Shown here one piece after another: positions 1 to 11,285 of a DNA stretch of 64,000 nucleotides. The notes under the pieces were generated by a model. That model searched no databases, was not told where the DNA came from, and worked only from the letters and a program-made list of their open reading frames with translations. The stretch comes from Pyrenopolyporus hunteri (Eukaryota > Ascomycota > Sordariomycetes > Xylariales > Hypoxylaceae), in contig CADCXC010000010.1 in the NCBI GenBank assembly GCA_902806595.1, forward strand, positions 372,001-436,000, written 5' to 3'. Both the position numbers and the translations under genes were made by a program. The first letter of the stretch is position 1. Each line of letters opens with the position of its first letter.

Positions 1-2
1 GG

Positions 3-1208
3 GGGCTCGCTAGTCGACCGACAACGAACCCCCCAGTCAGCAGCCATCCTCACTCGCAAAGGCCCGCCTCCCCGGCGAAACAGCCACCCCAACCGCTCCA
101 AGGCCAGTCCAAGACTACCAGTTTGCCGGGATCAGGCCGCTCACAAGCCCTATCTACGCCTCAGTTAGGACCTTCCCCGCCTGGACTTCGTCGGTCCAGC
201 ACCGGTACATCGCGACCCGGCGGTCATTCTCGTAAAGGGAGTCTGATCAAGGGAGATCAATACTCCAGCGCTCCAAAGCTAACGAGCTCCCAAGTATCAC
301 CCGAGATCTCTCCCCCCATAACTGTTCCTGCCACACCCGCTCCTCTGACGCTTGCTTCTATAATACAAGCGGCTGAGGACTTCGCAGAAAGCGAGGAACC
401 AGCATCTCCAGACGAACCTAGATCAGGCCTACAGAGCCCGAAATCGGTTCCGTCCGCAGATCCTGTTAATGAATTGGTCGCAAACGCAAGGCGCGAGCGC
501 AAAGTTCAGGACTTGCAAATCACGAACGCGTCCCTCGAAGCCATCAACCGGACTCTTGAACGTCAGCTGCGAAAGCAAACCGCAGAATTGCGAAGGTATC
601 AGCGCTTGTCACGCTCGGGCCGGTTCTCCGCCTCGCCCACTACTATCGTAAGCCGGGGACAGTCCGAAGGCGTTTCGGAACAAGGAGCAGGAATAATGGA
701 CCTTTCCGACCTCAGCGAGAACTCCGAAGCAGGAGAACAGGAAGATGAGAAGGAAGAGAAGGAAGCAGAAGAGGAGGAGTCGCTCGAAAGTGACTCGGCG
801 TCCGAGTCGCTCAGCCCAAGTGTCGTCGCGGAGCGAGACGCGAAACACCGAAAACGGGATGAGGAGCGGCTACAGGTTGACTTGTCTAAGCATCAACAAT
901 TGCTTGTTGACTCTCAGAGGATTAATCAGAGCATCAGAAGATGCCTTGACTGGACCGAGGTGCTCATAAACGAAGGGAAAAAGGCGCTCGAGTATCACGT
1001 CAGAATCAGTGACGTGCAATTAGGCGGCAGAGTGCTAGACCCACTAGACGATGAGGAAGAGGAACACCCTCCGACGGAGGACAGTTTCCCCGACGATACG
1101 ATTGCACTCGACGAAAAATTGTTGGACGATCGCGTGAGTTTGGCAAGTTGGAGCATGGAGCGGCAGGATAGGGACAGCGGCATAGAACTCCCTGTTGATG
1201 GAGGATAG
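3..1208 (+). CDS. Conserved coiled-coil protein, 5'-truncated by the window edge
   Basis: The frame is open from base 3 to a TAG at 1206-1208 and has no ATG near its left end, so the gene starts outside the window and only its C-terminal ~400 residues are seen. The visible part begins with a Ser/Pro-rich, low-complexity, probably disordered stretch. A predicted coiled coil follows around bases 465-620 (NASLEAINRTLERQLRKQTA is its centre), running into a basic RRYQRLSRSGR segment. Then come a long Glu/Asp-rich run (about 700-800), a second helical segment (about 830-1000) and an acidic tail. No intron is needed. I do not recognise a named family; the helix-RLSRSGR pattern looks like a conserved filamentous-fungal protein of unknown function. 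A scaffold or cytoskeleton-associated role is possible but is inference only. Confidence 0.75.
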   Translation, partial: GLASRPTTNPPVSSHPHSQRPASPAKQPPQPLQGQSKTTSLPGSGRSQALSTPQLGPSPPGLRRSSTGTSRPGGHSRKGSLIKGDQYSSAPKLTSSQVSPEISPPITVPATPAPLTLASIIQAAEDFAESEEPASPDEPRSGLQSPKSVPSADPVNELVANARRERKVQDLQITNASLEAINRTLERQLRKQTAELRRYQRLSRSGRFSASPTTIVSRGQSEGVSEQGAGIMDLSDLSENSEAGEQEDEKEEKEAEEEESLESDSASESLSPSVVAERDAKHRKRDEERLQVDLSKHQQLLVDSQRINQSIRRCLDWTEVLINEGKKALEYHVRISDVQLGGRVLDPLDDEEEEHPPTEDSFPDDTIALDEKLLDDRVSLASWSMERQDRDSGIELPVDGG

Positions 1209-2699
1209 TTTTGGAAATTACCCTCGTCCACAAGCCGTCTCGCACCAATACAGACACGAGACGATCACTCCTTTTTGAAAACTGGATACGATTCACTGCA
1301 GCATACTAAACAACCAACTACGGCGCCTTGGGGTTAGAATATATTGTACTAGGCGACTATATCCCTTCTCTGCCATCCGCGGCCTTTTTCTCTTTTTTAT
1401 TTTTTTCTTTTTTTGTTTCTTTTTTTTCCCTCGATTCTACCAACGGCGGATACACTCCACAACCCATCACGGACAGACGCAAAGAGTCGGTAGACAATCT
1501 CCAGACCACTTGACACAACCGAGTTTTCTTTTTATCCTAGCCTCACAATGATACCCTCAAGCATAATGAATTAAGGAGCCAAAATTTGCATATGCCCAAC
1601 AGTAGGGCTGAAAGAAGACCCGAAGAGGGGTGGGCACGCGTTCTATCGGGAGCCGCACTCGGAAATGTACATATGTCAATTCTATGGGTGCGTTGCCCCT
1701 AATCGGCGTATAGAAGGGTTTCCAGATACCTAAGACAGCAAATTGGCGGATCGATAACAAATAGTTTTAGCAAAAGGGGCTCCGGATAGCATATAATGCT
1801 TTACTCAGAAATATCGCAATTCGGACTACTCGGCTCATAAGAAACATTGTGCGCTACCGGTATTCTTTGACCATCGTGACTAAAATTTCCATCCCAACTC
1901 AATTAACATTCAAATTCTGGGTTGTCAGCATATACAATAACACAGAATGAACAGCGATGGTTTTGCCTCGGTATATTCCGCCCATGAGACAGGCGGTCAA
2001 TTTCAGGAAGGACTAGTACGTCCCCGGACGGCGGCTCAAGGAGCTAATGGAGGTACCTATTCATGTAGAAATATAACGCTCGGGTTGAGTAGCTACCTAG
2101 ATATCTACCTAGGGAAGCAGTCGTACCGGGTACCACTGGCATACATCATTAGGAGTATACCTACCTAGGTATACTATTAAAACCCAACACCCCCAACCTC
2201 TCTACCTCTTTTTCTTTAAAAGGGAGTTAATAAAAGGACGCTAGTATAATAATAATCTTCTCAGGGTAGCCGGCGAGGAAGAGATAAACTATATCTCCGT
2301 ATGAACGGAGAGGTGTCGGGTGCATTTATAAACCTTACGTGGGTAATTAAGGAGAGCTTTTCCCCCGTCTGGTTGAAGTCTCTCCGGAAACCAGTCTATG
2401 ATCGTAGGAGCTGTTTCTCATGCGTCTTCCTCCGCCGCTCTACAGGAACCTTCGCCTTTCCTACTATTGGGTCCCAAGCCGCCTGAGGCTCGAGCTTTGC
2501 CTTTTCTATTCCGACGACGATCAGCCACCGCCCACTCGATGCTGACTAGCTAGGCCAGCTCGACTAAGACACTGGAAATCGAGTTTCTAACCCGGAACTC
2601 TTGCAGTAACCAAAAAAAAAAAATCCTCTAAATATAGGCACCCAGGCCATCTTCAATCGAGTGCCTGGGATATCAGCGGGGATGAATAGGACCGGTTTG
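1209..2699. other. Intergenic spacer between the coiled-coil gene and the DnaJ gene
   Basis: The two flanking genes converge, so this spacer should hold both 3' UTRs. I see a T-rich tract at about 1385-1430, palindromic TACCTAGG-type words at about 2093-2113 and 2159-2173, and an A run near 2611-2622. No ORF in it resembles a protein. Confidence 0.6.
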
Positions 2700-4383
2700 T
2701 CACGACTTTTCCTTGTTCGCCTCCGCCTGGCCTACTCCTTTCTTAGTACAATCCTTATCTTTATCCTTGTCTTTACCCTTCTTCTTGGAATCCTTCTCTT
2801 TTTTGATGGCCGCCTCGGCTACCAGCTGCTCGAAAGCCATGTACTCGCCCTCTTCTTCCGTTCTCTGCGCCTAGTAGGTTGTTAGTATATGATTCGTCGT
2901 ACAAGCATCAGGAGCGAGGATACACGTGAGGATTTCGGATATAATAAGGAAAATGCCTACCTTCTGGAAGATGTCGGCGATGATAACGAGCGCTTCGGCT
3001 CGCTCCAGACGCTTGTTCAGGGGTACCTTTTTGTCATGAAGGACGCTATCGCAGACCTCCCGCAACACGCTCTGGATCTCGAACTTGCTGCCACGCCAGG
3101 CGGCCGTCAGTATCTTCCCGGTAACCCTTCGTTCATATTCGACCTTCTTCTCATCAGTCCAGTCCTCGCCGCCAGCCTGCTCCATACGCGCCATCTCCTC
3201 CATCGTTTGCTGGGCGTCGATGGCCGAGGAAATAGTATTCCAGGTCTCTTTGACGAGGGTTCCCTTGTCCTTCATGCGGCTAAAGAAACCGCCGATGCCG
3301 AGGAACTTTTGCGACTTGAGGAGCGCGGTGGCTTTAGACATGTATACGGCGCCGATAGCGTGCAGGATATCGAGGCCGAAACTTTCCATCTTCAGATTCT
3401 CAACCTCGAGGCGAGTCTTCTCCTGAAACGCCTTGGTGACGTCGGGACCTTTGTCCGTTTCAGTCCATACGGATATGCGGTCGATGAGCTTGCGAGCGAG
3501 CGTATCGACACGCTCCTGCCGGACCCTTGCGCGCTCCTTCTCAAACGCCGCCAGCTGTTCGCGTTGCTCCTTGGTCAGCCCGCCCTTCTTCTTCTCCTTC
3601 TCCTTCTTGCGTAGCTCCTTCTCCTCTTCTGTTTGTCCCGTTAACTGTGCCTCATCCGACGGGCGATCCATGAGCGCGGGCCGGATCGGTATCGCATGTT
3701 TCGAAGGGGTGGAGGTGCCGGAAGCGCTGGGTGCTGGGGAAGCGCCACGTGGGGATAGTGGCGGCTTATCCGAGGAAGAGTCGTAATGTCCCGTTGCAGA
3801 CACGCCCTCGGTCGCTGTCTTTTGAGGCTCGCCTTCGACGATCACGGTAGGCGGCGGCGGCGGCGGCGCATTGGTAGCACCTGTGGCAGTGGCAGTAGCA
3901 GCAGCTTTCGCACTCTCCTGCATTGCTTCTTCGGTGCCGGGGAATTCTGCTTCGTCGTCTTCTTCGGCAGCCATGGTGATGTCCATGGTGGTGGTTAGAT
4001 CCTTCATAAGACTAATCTCGCCGATCCAGTCGACGAAAGCGTCGCCGCCGAATATACTACTAAAGAATTCGGCGGGGTCCACGAAGCCCTCGGTGGGCTT
4101 GGCACTTTCTTTGCCATACTTATCATATGCTTTTCGCAGGTCAGGGTCTGATAGCACCTGGTAGGCCTCGCCGATGTTCTGGAATTTCTCGTGGGCAGTT
4201 GGGTCATTCGGATTCTTGTCTAGAGGAGACATGTTAGCGAGGATCGGCCACGCGAAGCCGGATGCGCGTACCTGGGTGGTGGATGATGGCAAGCTTGCGG
4301 TATGCCTTCTTAATTTCGAGCTCAGTCGCCGTAGGCTGAACGCCAAGGGCGTCATAATATGATGTATCGACTACCGCCACCAT
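2700..4383 (-). CDS. DnaJ (Hsp40) co-chaperone with C-terminal DnaJ-X domain, Caj1/Djp1-like
   Basis: Three exons on the minus strand, 4383-4272, 4219-2961 and 2870-2700, encode about 513 aa. The introns are GT-AG (4271-4220 and 2960-2871) and all phases close. Exon 1 starts ATG GTG GCG and carries DALGVQPTATELEIKKAYRKL, the J-domain helices I-II. The catalytic HPD tripeptide (residues 36-38) is split by intron 1: His-Pro end exon 1 and Asp-Lys-Asn-Pro open exon 2. A low-complexity Ala/Pro/Ser linker follows, then a Lys-rich helix and the DnaJ-X-like region (about residues 270-430, with NLKMESFGLDILHAIGAVYM). The tail is Lys/Asp-rich. J proteins stimulate the ATPase of Hsp70; the yeast relatives Caj1 and Djp1 are cytosolic, and Djp1 assists peroxisomal and mitochondrial precursor delivery. 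That role is inferred from family. Confidence 0.9.
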
Positions 4384-5739
4384 GCTTTCTCAGTCGCGAA
4401 CCTGGGGATGTAATGGGCTGGTGGTGTGGGCACACGGGTTTGCGGGGATATCGTATCGGGGGTCGATCCGAGGGGTTCTGATCGTATGTAAGAGTCTTGA
4501 GTCGACCGGGTTGGGCAGTAACAGGGGTTATTTTTTACGTAGTTTAGGGCACGACGAGTCCGAGGTGGTTACTAGGTAGAGGTAGAGTTCTATTATTTTG
4601 ATCTGAAGGGCATACGTAGGAAGAAGATGTAGATGTTGGTGTCGGTGTCGGTGTTGGTGCTACTGTCATCTAGAGGGAGAAGACTCGATCCGTACATCTC
4701 TTTCGGGAAGTACTAAGAGAGAATAGCGGCCTATGACGAATATCAACCCTTATCGAGAAAAGAATAAGGAAGAAAAAAAGAAAAAGATCCTTGCCAAGTA
4801 TAGGCAATATTCCTGTGGCACAGCACTCTAGCGCCACACTTCTGCGAAACCTCTGCATGCACATATTGCCCACGTAATGTTATATGGGTACCTGCCTATG
4901 TACATAAAGATATATGGGCATGTATGTAACTAATGGGGTGGTGCCTTACCTGGGTTGTTGACTTTCAAAGTTAGGTACCTACCTAGGTACCTCTAAGTAG
5001 GTAGGTAATCCCGTGTTCCTTTCCTACTTTCCTTCTTCTTCCTTTTTTCTTTCTCCTGTCTCCTTTCTCCTTTCCTTCTTTTCCCCTTTGATCCGTTCCC
5101 CTCGTTCTTCCTCCGTCACTCTTTCCCTTTCCGACATATTATAGTACACGTAGTTTTATAATATGTATGTCTTACTTCTAAACCCGGGTGCTGCTGCCTA
5201 CATATAGGTATCGTTATGTCTACCTAAGGTAGGTACCTAGGTATACACACGATCGCGGGGTTTGCAGGTTTCACATGCCCCGCTACCTCTACCCGTCCAT
5301 TAGGTACCATGTAGCTATCAACGCCGCCTACCAAGACTTACATATACACACAAGCAGCTATGTACCTAGGTAGGTAGCTGCTTACCCGGATAGAGTACCA
5401 CGTACTCCGAAGGATTGGGAATCTTAAGTAGTGGATCCTGCTGGGCTTATAACTGAAAGAATACCTCATTAAAGGACCCCTAGTCTACCCTTTCCCTCAA
5501 CTTATATACATTAGGGTAGCCGAGCCAGATGCGGTACCCGTCGTCGTCTAAGTGCCTGCTACCGAGCCAGTTCGTCTCCCACCACCGCCCTCAGGTAGGT
5601 ACCTACAACCGAAAAAAGCAAGGGCAGAGTCAGACATAGGTATGCAGACACATCGCGCGCACACACTAAATCCTTTTAGGTAATCTAACAGCCCCGGCTA
5701 CCGGGTACCAACTCGTCGTCATCCTATATCTACCTAGGC
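4384..5739. promoter_or_regulatory. DnaJ upstream region and 3' flank of the rhamnose-synthesis gene
   Basis: The DnaJ promoter must lie here, next to 4384. The stretch holds a short GTTGGTGTCGGTG-type tandem near 4631-4660, a long pyrimidine-rich tract at about 5020-5130 and three clusters of TACCTAGGTA-type palindromes (4971-5008, 5221-5246, 5361-5378). No coding sequence is supported. Confidence 0.5.
4971..5378. repeat. TACCTAGGTA palindrome clusters
   Basis: Clusters at 4971-5008, 5221-5246 and 5361-5378 are built from overlapping TAGGTACCTA, TACCTAGGTA and GTAGGTA words. The same family recurs in most spacers of the left half. Its function is unknown. Confidence 0.7.
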
Positions 5740-6743
5740 TTATTTAATCCCTGCAGCCTTCATCCTCTCAAAGCACCGCCTATAAGCCTCGTGGACCTCG
5801 GGCACCGAGTAGTTATATTCTCTCAGCTTCTCCTCCAGCTTTGTCGTGTCCAGCAAGCAGTTACTGCGGCCGGCCTTGATCACCTTAGCCTGCTCTTCCA
5901 CGCTGAAGTTCTTCCACGTAAAATCCGGCCGGACTATCTCCTTGAAGAGCGTTAGCACTTCGTTATGGCTTATAGCCCCCGGGTTTGTGAAGTTATATAT
6001 GCCCGTGTCGTTGTGCTCCGACATCAATATAGATGCCGGAAGAAGGTCGGTCAAGATCGTGTTGCTATTCGGTATGTCTACGACTCTCTCGTACTTGCTG
6101 ATCTTGGTAACGAAGTTGCGTGGGTGTAGATCATCCGACACCGGCATGCGCAAGCGGAGGATCAAGCAGTTCGTATAATATTTTATGATCTATGAGCCAT
6201 CGTAAGTCAATCACGGCCCCTGAATTAAAAAAAAAAAAAAAGAAAAGAAAAAAAAGAAACTTTTTGGAACCCCGTCCTCCGGCTGCGTTGTCTTACCTCT
6301 TCGACGTGGCCCTTGGTCTCGGAATAAAAGCTGCCTGTGAAATTCGCCGGGTCCGTCTCCTTGAAGCCCGGGCCCCCGATCGGGTGGGTTTCGTCGTAGT
6401 GGTAGATGCAGCCGGTGGCGAAGACGGTACAGTGAATGCCGGCGAGGAAGCAGCAGTCGGCCAGGTTGAGGGTCCCAATAACATTCGAACGTATCGTGTC
6501 CTCCTTGTGGTCTTCGCACCAATCGACGTTAGGCCGGCCCGTACAGCCAGCACAGTTTAGGACGTGGGTAGGCTTAATCTTGTCTAGCTCCGTCTGGACA
6601 GCCGCACGATTTTCCATACGGACCGTCGTTGTGAAGACTTCCTTGCCTTGACTCTTGAGCATTTTCTCGAGATGGCCGGCAATCCAACCCCTGGCCCCCC
6701 AAATTAGGAACCTGGTAGCTTCGGAACCATGGTTTGTTGCCAT
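5740..6743 (-). CDS. UDP-4-keto-6-deoxyglucose 3,5-epimerase/4-reductase (UDP-rhamnose synthesis), UER1/RHM C-terminal type
   Basis: Two exons, 6743-6297 and 6189-5740, encode about 298 aa, the usual length for the stand-alone epimerase/reductase. The 107-nt intron (6296-6190) carries a long T/A homopolymer tract and normal GT-AG ends. The N terminus has the Rossmann motif FLIWGARGWIAGHL (G16, G19, G23). The short-chain-dehydrogenase catalytic pair is Tyr140/Lys144 in YSETKGHVEE. The C-terminal half has IYNFTNPGAISHNEVL and FTWKNFSVEEQAKVI, which match the plant RHM/UER1 C-terminal domain closely. Together with a UDP-glucose 4,6-dehydratase it would make UDP-L-rhamnose for glycans or glycosides in the cytosol. 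That dehydratase is not in this window. The gene is divergent from squalene synthase across a 2.1-kb spacer. Confidence 0.93.
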
Positions 6744-8840
6744 GGTAAGCGTCTACTCTTCTACGCGTTGAAATCCAGATTCACGATGGTTGCCGAGAAG
6801 ATACGGACACGTAAACGACGGATTGAAACGTTGCAACGAGGGGAAAAGAACGTATTAAAATTTCAAAAGCTTCGAAATTTCTGCAAGTAGTTGGGGAGTG
6901 ATCGGATCAATCGAGGAGAAAATAAAGAAACGACGATAGATTCCCAGGGTTCGGTTTTATTTTATGTTTCGATAGATGAATCCCAACTTTCGAAGCAGGA
7001 TGGAAGTTTACCTGGGGGTATTTTTACCTGACGGTTAAGGTACCATGAGCGGTGCCAAGTAGGGGTTGTTCAATTGCCCCTTCCAGTACCAGTTTACTGT
7101 GATTACTGTTTTCAGGAGGAGGGGCAAATAGGAACCGTATTTTGTATACCTACCTACCTAGGTACCTACCTACTTACACGTATCTACCTACAGCCTTGGT
7201 ATCCACACACGGTTTCTAGTTTGGGTATGCGGCCAACGCACCGGAAGACCGGCAGTTTTTTGGGATAAATTCATCTCAATAGGTAGCTTGCGGCATAAGT
7301 ACCACCTGCCTGTTAACATTAAACAAGGTGTTGCAGGTACCTAGGTACCTAATAAATACCAAAGGTATCGGAGTTACACCGACATAAACACTACCTAGGT
7401 ACCTAGGTAGGTATGTACGTAGGTACCTATGTACCTATAGTCCCGCATCTGATATTCTCCTGCGATCAATACTATGTAGGTAGTATAGTACTTTGGCTCA
7501 GCACCCCGGGTTTAGCTTCCCCAATTACCCCTAACGGATAAGATTCCAATGAACCTTAACTACTACTATGTACATGCGGTGTCTCATCTACCTAGGTACT
7601 TAACCAGCCTCCCGTCTGAACACTGACGAACCCTATACTATAATCTTCGCCTACGAAGCCCGAGAGATCTGAGATGCAAAGTGAATTAAGCTACATGTAG
7701 TATAACAGCACGACTATTAAGGTCCTCGCCCTTTAGTCAACATACATGTGGACGGCCCGGTCCGCGTCTTTTTACTACGTACACCCAGTAGGAGTGCTCT
7801 CGGACAGGCAACAATGCCATTCGGTTTAGCCTTCCTCTGCGCTGCCTGGCGGAGGGCGGTGTCGCTGACATTTGATCTGCTATCTAATAGCCGAGTAAAG
7901 GACGGAAACTCCGTGATCCCTGATTTTTAAACGAGTTATAAGGCGGCAAGAGTCAGCCTTGAAGACCGGTGACAGTAAAGAATTGGAGAATGCATCAGAA
8001 TCAAACTCCCCCGAATATTTGTGGAGAACGGGCAGGCGGAGTTTATTGAATTTACCGCACGGCTGGAACCATGCCTGACTTTACCCCAAAAATCGAAATA
8101 TACTTGGTACTTCTGTGTGAACCTATGTCTACATGTATACCTGCAGGTGCTATGGATAGGTAGGTAGGTATATTTACTAGAGTACCTACATACGCGTAGT
8201 ACAACCATACGTAGTACCTTACATACATGGTAGGTACCTACCTCTTACACCTGTCTGGGTATTGAGCTAACCCCAGCTAAATTTCATTTTCTCTTCGCCG
8301 GGGCGGGGCCACATGGTTCGAGTCGACTTCAGGGACCAGCCAAACCTACGCCCCCATTCGCTGCTGCCGATTAAAATTATATGTGGAGAGGCTTTTTGCT
8401 TTCTTCCGACATTCTCCTTCTCTCCTTCTTCTTTTTTTGTGCTAGATGCCCATAAACTCGATTTTCTAGAACACAACACATCGTGCACACAGAGACACAC
8501 AGACATACGCTCGTCGACACCCCTCCCCCCCCCCCCTTTTGTGTTTGTTGTACATGTACAGCCAAAAACATAACAAATAAACCCGCTCTCTTATTCCAGT
8601 TCACGGCAACATAAATTACTACCTATTATAATACTAATCCTATCCGCAATGATATCCCGAGCACTGCTACTATTCTCTTGATATCGATAATAATTCCTTT
8701 TAGTCTCTGCCCAACCGTTTCGTTGTCGATATTCGTACACATTAATCTATTTCCACCGACATCTCTCCCTCGCCCCTTTCTTCGTCACAGACATATACTG
8801 TATACTCCTCCTTAAACGCCTATCAAACTCAACCGCAAAA
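6744..8840. promoter_or_regulatory. Divergent intergenic region, rhamnose gene / ERG9
   Basis: This 2.1-kb spacer must contain the promoters of the two divergent genes. It holds dense TACCTAGGTA-type clusters (7147-7176, 7336-7350, 7391-7440, 8156-8170, 8229-8243) and a pyrimidine tract with a run of C at about 8521-8539. ERG9 has a good start context (CAAAAATGG at 8836-8844). I could not identify a convincing sterol-response element by eye. Small ORFs at 7748-7930 and 8313-8573 resemble nothing. Confidence 0.5.
7147..8243. repeat. TACCTAGGTA palindrome clusters in the ERG9 upstream region
   Basis: There are at least five groups, the densest at 7391-7440, where ACCTAGGT and GTAGGTACCTA words overlap for 50 bp. 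They are the same family as in other spacers. Confidence 0.7.
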
Positions 8841-10347
8841 ATGGGCGGTCTCGGAGAGGTTCTATATTACATGTTCCATCCAAACCAGCTTCGGTCGATC
8901 GTGCAATGGTAAGAGCGTCCCCCCTCCCCGGTATCAGTCCTGCGCGCGCTGGTCCCAGTTATCATACCACTAACCCGAGCTTCCTCATTATAGGAAGATC
9001 TGGCACGAACCGGTTCATAGGCGCGACCCCTCCAAAGAAGCCCCTACGTTACGATCGTGTTTTGATTTCTTAAACATGACGAGCCGCAGTTTCTCCACCG
9101 TCATTCAGGAGTTACAACCCGAAATGCTAGTACCTATTGCCCTATTTTATCTCGTGCTGAGAGGGCTGGACACCATCGAGGATGACATGACGCTACCCGC
9201 CAAAACGAAGGAGCCTATGCTACGCGAGTTTTACAAGTACCTGAAGATGGACGGTTGGAACTTCGACGGGAATGGCCCGAACGAGAAAGACCGCGAACTT
9301 CTCGTCCATTTCGACGACGTGATCGCCGAGCTGAAGAAGATAGATAAGAAGTATTACGATATCATCGAGGATATCACCATCAAGATGGGCAATGGCATGG
9401 CTGACTATGCTCTGAACGCCGAATTTCAAGAAGGCGTCAAGACAGTCGACGAATACGAACGTTACTGCCACTACGTCGCCGGTCTGGTCGGGGAGGGGCT
9501 GACACGTATTTTTGTTCAGGGCAACACGGCAAACCCCGCCCTGTTGGACCGCATGGAGCTATCCGAGGCCATGGGCCAATTCTTGCAGAAAACGAACATC
9601 ATCCGCGATGTGCACGAAGACTTCGAGGATAAGCGAAGGTTTTGGCCCAAGGACGTGTGGAGCAAGTACGTGGACAAGTGGGAGGATTTGTTCGACCCAA
9701 AGTATCGTACGCAGGCTCTCTACTGCAGTTCCGAGATGGTTCTCAATGCCTTGAAGCATGCCGACGAGTGTTTATTCTACATGGCTGGCATAAAAGAGCA
9801 GAGCGTCTTCAACTTCGTCGCTATCCCGCAGACTATGGCCATCGCTACCTTGGAACTCGTCTTTCAGAACCCCAAGATCTTCCACAGTCACATCAAGATC
9901 ACCAAGGGCGACGCTTGCCACCTAATGCTGCAGTCGACGCAGAACTTGCGAGTTGTGTGCGATGTGTTCAAGACGTACGCGAGGAGAATAGCGAAGAAGA
10001 ATGACCCGAGGGATCCTCATTTTCTCGACATCAGCGTAGCCTGCGGCAAGGTAGGCCCTCCCATCACATTCCAACGTCGCCGTCGGGAGATGCTAACTCG
10101 GCTTGAATTAGATCGAACAATTCATCGAGACCCTGTTCCCCACGCAAGATGCTAAGAAACTACGGGCCGTACAAGAAGCACAGGGACAGGAAGGCGCCCA
10201 AAGTGATTTACGGGAGGCCCTATTACTAGTCGGGGCTGTGGTGCTCGTGCTTTTGCTCGTGTCCGCTTTGATGGTACGTGATCACCCCCCACCCCCACCA
10301 GAAAAAAAAACTACATATAATGAGATGAATTAACACAGTCCGAATAG
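8841..10347 (+). CDS. ERG9: Squalene synthase (farnesyl-diphosphate farnesyltransferase)
   Basis: Exons 8841-8908, 8994-10050 and 10112-10273, plus a probable last 9-nt exon 10339-10347, encode about 431 aa. Intron 2 has a CTAAC branch site at 10093-10097. The enzyme condenses two farnesyl diphosphates to presqualene diphosphate and reduces it with NADPH to squalene, the first step committed to ergosterol, at the ER membrane. Both Asp-rich substrate/Mg sites are present: DTIEDD (residues 82-87) and DVHED (228-232, within NIIRDVHEDFEDKRRFWP). Other family blocks are MTSRSFSTVIQEL, YCHYVAGLVGEGLTRIFV and ISVACGKIEQFIETLF. A Leu/Val-rich C-terminal membrane anchor is encoded by exon 3. The 3' end is uncertain: without the last intron (GTACGT at 10274, CACAG at 10338) the frame runs to TAA at 10333 with a Pro/Lys tail. 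Confidence 0.97.
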
Positions 10348-11285
10348 CTCGGCTTGGCTTGGACCATGGGAGCGAGGTTCGACGTAATGTTCGATAAGTC
10401 TGCCGCGTCCAGTCTAAGAAACGCCGCCAAGACAACAGCCACAACGCTGGCCCACGAGGAATTATAGTGAAAGTGCGTTGGGGATATTTAATTATACGAC
10501 ACCGTCAAGGGTGTAAGTGCAGCAACGCAAGCAGTGTCGACAGCTGGAACTGCTTTGGAAACTCGTCAAATACGCCATCGTGTTGGATGGGGTAAGATAT
10601 TGTAAACGTCTTGTGAGATATGATACGTCCCGTCTAGAATCCTTACCAATACAGACTTAATACCGTAATGAATGTAGCTGTCGTCCTATTACCCGTCTCG
10701 TATCTTCGTCACGGGGTAGCTGGGGGAAGGAAGGGGGCCGAGGATCAAGGAGCACGGATGTCAAATTGCAGTCCAGTCGGTTTCAATGACTGCGGCTGTG
10801 CCGAGAAGTGCTGATATCAAAACGTACATGGCGAGGAGTACCGGGTCCGTCGCGGCCCGCGGGCACACGGCGGGCCTCTTTGAACTTGATCGATTCAAGA
10901 GATCGAGTTCCCCATCGTGGATCGCCAACATCAATACTAGTCAGAAGACTATCGACAAGGTTGTGATAGGTTAAAGACGGATCGTAGCCATCATAATCTA
11001 AGCATCATAATCTAGTGTCCGGGAAAGATCGGCAGGGCGGTGAAATCCTATTCGTGACCGTATCGTGACGCAACCCAGACGTTGGAAGAGGCCCCCAGTC
11101 GCCTTACTGGCAAGCCTTGTGTCATCAGCATGACATCGATGGCCAAATAATGATGGCGCGTTTCGGTATTTCATTTTCAGCTTCCTTGAATGAATATAAT
11201 ATGAGCTCATCTCGCACCCCCAATAGCTCGCTCACGTCCTAGTTTGTCGGCTATTGGAAGTCTTCAGCTAACCTCGTGCCTTACC
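10348..11285. other. Intergenic spacer ERG9 / NmrA-like gene
   Basis: This is tandem (head-to-tail) spacing: the ERG9 3' UTR and the promoter of the next gene. I see no repeat, RNA gene or protein-like ORF. Confidence 0.5.

Noticed and set aside
2889..3614. 241-codon ORF opposite the DnaJ gene
   Set aside because: A shadow frame over a long GC-balanced exon; the minus strand has clear J-domain and DnaJ-X similarity and correct introns.
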